NCBI GenBank assembly: GCA_028716305.1
Contig: JAQUQA010000096.1
Span: forward strand, 1-5,153
Reading direction: 5' to 3'
Source of the DNA: Candidatus Omnitrophota bacterium
GTDB lineage: Bacteria; Omnitrophota; Gorgyraeia; Gygaellales; Profunditerraquicolaceae
Length of the DNA: 5,153 nt
Shown here: positions 1 through 4,015 of the stretch, piece by piece
How positions within the stretch are numbered: the first letter of the stretch is position 1
How the letters are laid out: every line of letters starts with the position of its first letter
The notes under the pieces: generated by a model
Databases searched by the model: none
Told to the model about the DNA's origin: nothing
Seen by the model: the letters and a program-made list of their open reading frames with translations, nothing else
Position numbers and translations under genes: made by a program

Positions 1-444
1 TGCTTCAGGAGAGTCCCGCGGAATCCCTGCCTGCGGCAGGAAAAGGGCCTGTTTTCCACCCTGATCCATTGGACCCAGGTAAAGGATTTTGGCATGGAAG
101 AGATCATCCGCCGGATAATCTCGAGGCTGCCCACGGATAAGGTCTATTTAAGCATAGATAAAGATTGTCTTAAACCCGATTACGCCCTGACCAATTGGGA
201 GAGCGGGTATCTGGACCTCGGCGAATTATTGATTGCCTTACGGATGATACGGGAAAAGTTACAGATTATCGGGTTGGATATCTGCGGCGAGTTTTCTCCT
301 CTTAATTTTTCCGGCAGGATCAAAGGCATCCTTTCGCGCCTGGACCACCCGAAAGATTTTTCCGCCGCCGGAAAAGACAACGACTCCATCGATCGCGTCA
401 ATGAAAGCACGAATATTCGTATCCTTGAGAGCCTAAGGCTTTAG
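1..444 (+). CDS. Arginase/agmatinase-superfamily protein, C-terminal part (5' end outside window)
   Basis: The reading frame is open from base 1, so the start lies upstream. The ATG at 94 is internal: the 31 codons before it read sensibly and carry no stop. About 147 codons are visible. Counting from that internal Met, residues 18-24 read YLSIDKD, which matches the ureohydrolase strand SFDVD whose two Asp (here D22 and D24) bind the binuclear manganese centre. The stretch GYLDLGELLIAL (38-49) fits the usual GGLTxxEGL helix, with E44 in the place of the conserved Glu. GLDICGEFSP (60-69) fits the G-DIVEvNP strand near the family C-terminus. Family members hydrolyse guanidino compounds such as arginine, agmatine or formiminoglutamate. 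The usual LDP and PGTGTPEPGG loop is not recognisable (LKPDYALTNWESG instead), so the substrate cannot be named and it may be a divergent, uncharacterised member. It converges on the minus-strand transporter pair with an 8-bp gap. Confidence 0.72.
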   Translation, partial: CFRRVPRNPCLRQEKGLFSTLIHWTQVKDFGMEEIIRRIISRLPTDKVYLSIDKDCLKPDYALTNWESGYLDLGELLIALRMIREKLQIIGLDICGEFSPLNFSGRIKGILSRLDHPKDFSAAGKDNDSIDRVNESTNIRILESLRL

Positions 445-452
445 CCGGGTTT

Positions 453-833
453 TTAGCGGTTACTCCAGGTGATCAGGCTGATACCGATGATGATCAAGGC
501 CGTTCCCGCCCAGCGCCGGAAGCCGACCTTTTCTTTGAGGATCAAGCGGGAACTCAGGGCGATAAAAATATAATGCACGCTGTCCGCGGAAAAGGCGAAA
601 TTAAGATCCGCCTTGGAGAGGACAAAAAGCCAAATAAACAAAGAGAGGGTGCAGAAACAAAACCCCAGCCAGACCCGCGGGAAGAGCGCCAGCCGCAGGA
701 TCATAGAGAGGATGTTGCGCAGGTTGCTTACCTTTAGGTTCAGGATGTTGATTGAGCTTTTCAGCAGGAGCTGGTTTAAGGTATCGAGGAAGCTGGTAGT
801 TACGATCAACAGGATGATAAAGATGACGTTCAT
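453..833 (-). CDS. Small four-helix EamA/SMR-type membrane protein, second gene of a pair
   Basis: The product has 126 residues and is strongly hydrophobic. Four membrane helices are visible at about residues 3-23, 54-72, 78-99 and 108-123. The end is typical of the DMT superfamily: LSKADLNFAF leads into helix 3, then LKEKVGFRRWAGTALIIIGISLI, matching the usual gEk-s-xxWxGixlIxxGv pattern. The length fits single-repeat SMR or ArnE/ArnF-type subunits (about 105-135 residues), not ten-helix EamA proteins. By-eye alignment of helix 1 on the conserved lysine (K25, EmrE K22) puts D17 at the position of EmrE Glu14. The start overlaps the stop of the upstream gene by four bases (ATGA) with no clear Shine-Dalgarno site, so translation is probably coupled. 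It probably forms a heterodimer with the 830-1243 product in the inner membrane. An ArnE/F-like lipid-sugar flippase role is plausible from context, but small-cation or drug export cannot be excluded. Confidence 0.8.
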   Translation of the reverse strand: MNVIFIILLIVTTSFLDTLNQLLLKSSINILNLKVSNLRNILSMILRLALFPRVWLGFCFCTLSLFIWLFVLSKADLNFAFSADSVHYIFIALSSRLILKEKVGFRRWAGTALIIIGISLITWSNR

Positions 834-1243
834 GCCGCCGCCGTTTCTTTTTCTGTGCTGCTGGCCACGAAAATCACTCCGGCAATGATAAAAGATATCC
901 CGGCCCAGTCCAAAAGCGACATTTTTTCACCCAAAAAGATTATCGAGACTAGGGGGACAAGGATGTAGCTGAAACTGGCTATCGGGACAGCCACGCTTAA
1001 GTCGATTTTTGAGAGGATCGTTGACCAAATCACAAAAGTCAGGATCACCGAGGCCAGGCCTATCCAGAGAAAGCCCGAACCAAGTATATTTGTGATAAAA
1101 AGCATGGCATCCGCGGGGTTCTGGATGAAAAGCTCGTTTTGGGGAACGGCGCTTTTTTTGAAGCAAAACTGAGTGAAGGTTTCCAGCAAGTCGCTGGCGA
1201 TGAGAAATATGAGGATTTTGAGGGTGATCTTACCCTTGGACAT
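830..1243 (-). CDS. Small four-helix EamA/SMR-type membrane protein, first gene of a pair
   Basis: The product has 137 residues. Predicted membrane helices lie at about 8-28, 57-77, 84-104 and 111-127, with a charged tail (EKETAAA). The SMR/EamA signature is clear: ILSKIDLSVAVPIASFSYIL at 77-96 followed by FLGEKMSLLDWAGISFIIAG at 103-122. Helix 1 ends in TQFCFKKS, similar to the GQLCQKQA of ArnE. Counting eight residues back from K29 gives E21, matching the register of EmrE Glu14, the proton/substrate carboxylate. The start at 1243 is supported by AAGGAA six bases or so upstream and by a promoter match 50 bases further. The second transporter gene overlaps its end by four bases, so the two form a bicistron, as expected for obligate heteromeric SMR pairs. 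It is divergent from the aminotransferase gene, which suggests, but does not show, handling of a lipid-linked amino sugar. Confidence 0.82.
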   Translation of the reverse strand: MSKGKITLKILIFLIASDLLETFTQFCFKKSAVPQNELFIQNPADAMLFITNILGSGFLWIGLASVILTFVIWSTILSKIDLSVAVPIASFSYILVPLVSIIFLGEKMSLLDWAGISFIIAGVIFVASSTEKETAAA

Positions 1244-1248
1244 CGGAG

Positions 1249-1254
1249 TTCCTT
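1249..1254 (-). promoter_or_regulatory. Ribosome binding site of the first SMR-like gene
   Basis: On the minus strand AAGGAA lies five bases before the ATG at 1243-1241 (AAGGA with six). It is a good Shine-Dalgarno match and fixes this start. Confidence 0.6.
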
Positions 1255-1272
1255 TTTTAAAAGCAAAAAACC

Positions 1273-1301
1273 TTGAACAAAAAGTTATTCTATCATAAAA
1301 T
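1273..1301 (+). promoter_or_regulatory. Possible sigma70-type promoter for the aminotransferase gene
   Basis: TTGAAC (1273-1278) is followed after 17 bases by TAAAAT (1296-1301), four and five matches to consensus. Initiation would fall near 1308, about 26 bases before the ATG at 1334. The -10 box overlaps the minus-strand -10 box by two bases (1296-1297), so the two promoters cannot both be occupied by polymerase. AT-richness lowers confidence. Confidence 0.42.
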
Positions 1302-1320
1302 AAGCTGCGCGTTAAGTAAA
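1292..1320 (-). promoter_or_regulatory. Possible sigma70-type promoter for the SMR-like gene pair
   Basis: On the minus strand TTTACT (1320-1315) is followed after exactly 17 bases by TATGAT (1297-1292), four and five matches to TTGACA and TATAAT. Transcription would start near 1285 and leave a leader of about 40 bases with the AAGGAA ribosome site. The region is AT-rich, so a chance match is possible. The position and spacing are what a promoter for this bicistron needs. Confidence 0.42.
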
Positions 1321-1333
1321 GAGATATTTTAAA

Positions 1334-2554
1334 ATGAGCATATTCAAAGAAATCCCGCCTACCGCCGGTTTTCCTTTTTTTCCCAAAGACCTCTTGTCCC
1401 TCTGCAGCCGTCCTGTCCGCCGGGGGGAGATTGAAGATGACTTCAGGAAATACCTGGGGGCCGCCTATGCCCGCTTGACCTGTTCCGGTACCGCCGCCTT
1501 GTGGGTTATCCTGGAGACCCTCAAGGAACTCTCCGCGAAAAGAACGGTAGTCATTCCTTCTTATTTGTGTCCGTTAGTGCCCCTGGCGGTTAAGCGCGCC
1601 GGATTAAAGCTGGAGGTCTGTGATATTAATCCGGAGGATTTTAATTTTAACGCCTCCCAACTTAAAAGAATCTGCCGTCAGCCGGATATTTTGGCGGTTA
1701 TCCCCGCGCATCTGGGGGGGATACCGTTGGACCTTTCGGAAATACTCCAGATCGCATCGCAAGCGGGAATTTTCATCATCGAGGATTGCGCGCAGAGCCT
1801 GGGGGCGCAATATCGCGGCAGGAATATCGGCAGGGATGGGGATTTTGCTTTTTTCAGCCTGGCCCGCGGCAAGGGGCTTACTATCTATGAAGGCGGAATG
1901 ATCATCTGCAACAAGAAAGAGTATGCCGCCGTGCTCGATAAGAAAGCCGGCCAACTGCTGAAAGATGCCTTTTTGTCCGAGGCCCTGAAAATACTGGAGT
2001 TATTCGGATATTGGATTTTTTACCGTCCGCAGCTTTTTTGGTTTGTTTTCGGAATGCCGCAGCTTTTTTGGAGAGTGCGCGGCAGGGGGCTTAAGGCGCT
2101 GGGGGAGGAGTTTAGTATTGATTTTCCGGTGCATAAGGTTTCAGCTTTCCGAAGGAAAATCGCCCACTGCGGTTTTCATCGCCTGGAAGAGGAGATTGCC
2201 GGACAGAGGCAAAAGGCAGAGTATTTTATCGGCGAGCTTAAAGGGTGCCGGGGGTTGAAGGTATTAAGTGATCCGCCGGATGGCCGTGCCAGCTATCCTT
2301 TTGTGGTCCTGCTTTTCGATGACCCGGCGAAGCGCGACCGTGTCTTTAGCGCGCTGCAACACAGCGGCCTGGGGGTATCCTTTGTCTATGCCCTGGCGAT
2401 AAATGAATACGATTACCTTAAAAAAGATATCGCGCAGGCGCCGTTGCCCGCGGGGGCTTCTCTGGCCAAAAGGCAGCTTAGCCTTTCCACGAACAGATTC
2501 CTGAAAAAAAGCGACCAGGCTTTACTGACGGAGAGGATCAGGTCATTCTTATAA
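1334..2554 (+). CDS. DegT/DnrJ/EryC1/StrS-family PLP-dependent aminotransferase
   Basis: The product has 406 residues, close to the usual 370-410 for this fold-type I family. Most characterised members transaminate keto-sugars on nucleotide carriers (ArnB, PseC, WecE, DesV types) in the cytoplasm. Visible hallmarks in order: SGTAAL at 51-56 (phosphate-binding loop), VIPSYLCPLV at 73-82, IPAHLGGIPLDL at 123-134, IEDCAQSLGAQYRGRNIG at 149-166 (D151 pairs with the PLP ring nitrogen), then GDFAFFSLARGKGLTIYEGG at 169-188, where K180 is the expected Schiff-base lysine. The C-terminal domain ends in a family-like LSLSTNRFLKKSDQALL segment (382-398). A hydrophobic stretch at about 217-246 contains PQLFW twice. 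The ATG at 1334 has only a weak upstream AAGAG at about ten bases, and a family-like N-terminus follows. The divergent SMR-like pair suggests a role in making an amino sugar for a lipid or surface glycan. The substrate is not determined. Confidence 0.88.
   Translation: MSIFKEIPPTAGFPFFPKDLLSLCSRPVRRGEIEDDFRKYLGAAYARLTCSGTAALWVILETLKELSAKRTVVIPSYLCPLVPLAVKRAGLKLEVCDINPEDFNFNASQLKRICRQPDILAVIPAHLGGIPLDLSEILQIASQAGIFIIEDCAQSLGAQYRGRNIGRDGDFAFFSLARGKGLTIYEGGMIICNKKEYAAVLDKKAGQLLKDAFLSEALKILELFGYWIFYRPQLFWFVFGMPQLFWRVRGRGLKALGEEFSIDFPVHKVSAFRRKIAHCGFHRLEEEIAGQRQKAEYFIGELKGCRGLKVLSDPPDGRASYPFVVLLFDDPAKRDRVFSALQHSGLGVSFVYALAINEYDYLKKDIAQAPLPAGASLAKRQLSLSTNRFLKKSDQALLTERIRSFL
2027..2071 (+). repeat. 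15-bp perfect direct repeat, 30-bp period, inside the aminotransferase gene
   Basis: CCGCAGCTTTTTTGG occurs at 2027-2041 and again at 2057-2071. Both copies are in frame and encode PQLFW, at residues 232-236 and 242-246. The period is ten codons, so the frame is kept. The intervening bases and the bases after the second copy are not duplicated. Confidence 0.85.
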
Positions 2555-2560
2555 GAATGA
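2543..2560. promoter_or_regulatory. Perfect 18-bp palindrome spanning the aminotransferase stop codon, possible operator
   Basis: TCATTCTTATAAGAATGA is perfectly self-complementary, with its centre between 2551 and 2552. The TAA stop (2552-2554) lies inside it. The arms do not extend further, since 2542 and 2561 do not pair. No T-run follows, so it does not look like an intrinsic terminator. It ends one base before a possible -35 box (2561) of the next operon, where a dimeric regulator could act. It does not clearly match any operator I know. Confidence 0.5.
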
Positions 2561-2588
2561 TTGCATAAAGCCTATTCTATGTTAAAAT
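2561..2588 (+). promoter_or_regulatory. Weak possible promoter for the cupin/STAS-PilZ/ferritin-like/crtI operon
   Basis: TTGCAT (2561-2566), a 16-base spacer and TAAAAT (2583-2588) give a good -10 but a poor -35 (only TTG matches). Initiation near 2595 would give a leader of about 30 bases. The 70-bp gap from the aminotransferase is the only sizeable break in the plus-strand run. Read-through from the aminotransferase gene is equally possible. Confidence 0.3.
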
Positions 2589-2624
2589 TTCTCTAGGCAC
2601 ATAATCTTGATAACGGATTAGCGA

Positions 2625-3071
2625 ATGTTTAAAATCAGAAAAATTACATCTGTTTCCTTCCGCCGTTTTGGCCGGGTCATTGAATTCGCGCAGAAAAGAA
2701 CCCGATGCGGGGGAGGAAACCTGTTTTGTAAGGTCGTTACCGAGACGCGGAAAGTCGGTTGGCGGATAGCTTATCTGGTGGTCAGGGAGAAAACCTTGAG
2801 CCGGATGGAAAGCCATCCGCAGAGTTGGGAGAGTTTTGAACCGGTATGCGGCAGGAGCCTTTTGTTTGTCTCCCGGAGAAAAGATCCGGGGTCTGTTGAG
2901 TGTTTCCTGCTGGATCGTCCGGTGGTCTTAAAGAAGGGGCTCTGGCACGGAATCATTACCTTGAACGGGGAATGCGAAGTGAAGATTACGGAAAATGCTT
3001 CAGTGGACTGTCTCTATTGGCAATTAGGACGGCCGATCCAGGCAGCTTGTTTAAAAAAAGAAGGCAGGTAA
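2625..3071 (+). CDS. AllA-like (ureidoglycolate lyase family) cupin protein of unknown role
   Basis: The product has 148 residues, slightly short of the roughly 160 of E. coli AllA. The fold assignment rests on motif order: FRRFGRVIE at 12-20 (AllA FxxYGDVIE), MESHPQSWESFEPVCG at 61-76 (AllA ELERHPLGTQAFIPMKG), a FVSRRKDP strand at 81-88, and KKGLWHGII at 103-111 (AllA HRNVWHHPL). AllA converts ureidoglycolate to glyoxylate and urea in allantoin use. Here the YHR and WHH histidines are partly lost (LKK and WHG), only H64 and H108 remain, and no allantoin-pathway neighbour is visible, so that activity is doubtful. A TAG lies two codons before the ATG, which makes this the first possible ATG, although no good Shine-Dalgarno precedes it. 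Its TAA abuts the next ATG with no bases between, so it is translationally coupled to the STAS-PilZ gene. Confidence 0.68.
   Translation: MFKIRKITSVSFRRFGRVIEFAQKRTRCGGGNLFCKVVTETRKVGWRIAYLVVREKTLSRMESHPQSWESFEPVCGRSLLFVSRRKDPGSVECFLLDRPVVLKKGLWHGIITLNGECEVKITENASVDCLYWQLGRPIQAACLKKEGR
3061..3064 (+). promoter_or_regulatory. Ribosome binding site of the STAS-PilZ gene inside the cupin gene
   Basis: AAGG (within AAGAAGG, 3058-3064) lies seven bases before the ATG at 3072 and overlaps the last codons of the cupin gene. With the abutting TAA-ATG it supports coupled translation. Confidence 0.5.
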
Positions 3072-3794
3072 ATGGAGATCAAGGCGAGGACGAAAAACAG
3101 TATTCTGATATTGGACCTATCCGGACGGATTGATGTCGATTCGGCAAATCTGGTGGAGGCTGTCGGCCAGTGCCTGCGCGATGGGTACAAGGATATCGTA
3201 TGTAATTTTGAAGAAGTCGACTTCGTCGATTATCTCGGCATATCGGCGATTGCCATTGCCTACCGGGAGGTGGTTAATTCGAACGGCAGGATGAAATTTT
3301 GCAATATCCCCGCGCAGCTGAAAAATATTTTTTCCGTTACAGGCCTTGACCGGGTGATTGACATGTATGGCAGCGAAGACCTGGCGGTGGACGCCCTTCA
3401 GGAGGATACGGCAATCGAGAATATAAAGAAGTTGCAGCTGCGCCGGCGTTTTAAAAGGCTGCCCATCGGCATCAAGGCCGAGTTGAGGGATAAATTTGCC
3501 AAGAACCCGGATTGCCTGCATGTGGATATCCTGAATTTAAGCGCCATCGGGGCATTTGTATACGGCTGCGGCAAGTTTAAACTGGGAGATATGGTTATTA
3601 TGAAATTCAAGCTGGCGCCCCGGCAGGAAGAGATTGAGATCGAAGGTAAAATAGTCTGGCTGCCCGATAAACAGATCCAGCTGCCTCTTTCACCGGGGAT
3701 GGGGGTGGAGTTTATCAATATTTCCTCCGGCATTCAGGAAAAGCTGATCGAATTTATCGAGAGGAACGTTTCCCGGATGTCCTCCGAAGATTAG
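3072..3794 (+). CDS. STAS-PilZ fusion protein, probable cyclic-di-GMP receptor
   Basis: The product has 240 residues, is soluble and has no signal peptide. Residues 1-105 form a STAS domain (anti-sigma-factor-antagonist fold): ILILDLSGRIDVDSANLVEA at 11-30, DIVCNFEEVDFVDYLGISAI at 41-60, then NGRMKFCNIP and IFSVTGLDRVIDMY. In SpoIIAA the equivalent loop is DSSGLG, with the second Ser phosphorylated by SpoIIAB. Here the loop is D53-Y-L55-G56, so the phospho-acceptor is Leu and classic kinase switching is unlikely. Residues 120-235 form a PilZ domain with both ligand motifs: RRRFKR (R125-xxx-R129) and NLSAIG (N155-x-S157-xx-G160). The PilZ ending GMGVEFINIS (209-218) is also present. It probably binds cyclic-di-GMP in the cytoplasm and passes the signal through STAS contacts with a partner. 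The start is set by AAGG seven bases upstream and the abutting cupin stop. A 28-bp gap separates it from the ferritin-like gene. Confidence 0.87.
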   Translation: MEIKARTKNSILILDLSGRIDVDSANLVEAVGQCLRDGYKDIVCNFEEVDFVDYLGISAIAIAYREVVNSNGRMKFCNIPAQLKNIFSVTGLDRVIDMYGSEDLAVDALQEDTAIENIKKLQLRRRFKRLPIGIKAELRDKFAKNPDCLHVDILNLSAIGAFVYGCGKFKLGDMVIMKFKLAPRQEEIEIEGKIVWLPDKQIQLPLSPGMGVEFINISSGIQEKLIEFIERNVSRMSSED

Positions 3795-3810
3795 AAATTG
3801 TTTTGAAAGA

Positions 3811-3816
3811 AAGGAG
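3811..3816 (+). promoter_or_regulatory. Strong ribosome binding site deciding the ferritin-like start
   Basis: AAGGAG lies six bases before the ATG at 3823. The in-frame TTG at 3820 would be only three bases from it, so the ATG is the better start. Confidence 0.8.
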
Positions 3817-3822
3817 TTTTTG

Positions 3823-4002
3823 ATGACGCCCGTTGAGGCATTAAAACTGGCCCTGACTAAAGAATCGGCTTCCATCGAGCTGTATCGACGCCTTTTGCTG
3901 GAACACCCCGCCATAAAAGATTTACTTCTGACCTTATTAAACGAAGAAGAAAAGCATAAACAGCTGATTAACAAGAAGATTGCCGAGATCACCCAAGCCT
4001 AA
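3823..4002 (+). CDS. Half-size ferritin-like (rubrerythrin-type) two-helix protein
   Basis: The product has 59 residues, far shorter than a normal ferritin or rubrerythrin domain of about 140. Two amphipathic helices are visible at about 3-27 and 29-57, joined by HPAI. Helix 1 carries ALTKESASIELYRRL, with E14 and E19 next to Y21 as in the rubrerythrin ExxxxxxY helix. Helix 2 carries LLNEEEKHKQLI, where E42-xx-H45 matches the ExxH iron ligands of the ferritin-like superfamily. This looks like one half of a four-helix bundle, so two chains would have to dimerise to build a di-iron site, as in encapsulated ferritins and related short proteins. A strong AAGGAG precedes the ATG. It sits 28 bp after the STAS-PilZ gene and 13 bp before the crtI-like gene. 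Iron storage, peroxide removal or a regulatory role are all possible, and I infer only family membership. Confidence 0.75.
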   Translation: MTPVEALKLALTKESASIELYRRLLLEHPAIKDLLLTLLNEEEKHKQLINKKIAEITQA

Positions 4003-4015
4003 AAAGTTGTCCGGG

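Noticed and set aside
425..452. Short inverted repeats (AGCC-TAA-GGCT) followed by GGGTTTTT between the convergent genes, as a terminator
   Set aside because: The stem is only four base pairs, a second overlapping four-pair stem competes, and the T-run is not directly after the stem. Too weak to annotate.
1716..1722. Run of seven G (and a similar run near 4669) as a possible frameshift or phase-variation site
   Set aside because: Both lie where the family needs glycines (HLGGIP and HPMGGMY), and the reading frame stays intact with family motifs on both sides.
2602..2620. TAATC / GATTA inverted repeat just before the cupin gene as a riboswitch or hairpin
   Set aside because: Five base pairs with a nine-base loop, no supporting structure around it; likely chance in AT-rich DNA.
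2625..3521. Other overlapping open frames on both strands in the cupin and STAS-PilZ region (for example 2900-3133 and 3117-3521)
   Set aside because: They overlap genes with recognisable domains, have no supporting ribosome sites and no family motifs.
3820..3822. TTG start for the ferritin-like gene
   Set aside because: It would be only three bases from the AAGGAG site; the ATG at 3823 has ideal spacing and gives a normal N-terminus.
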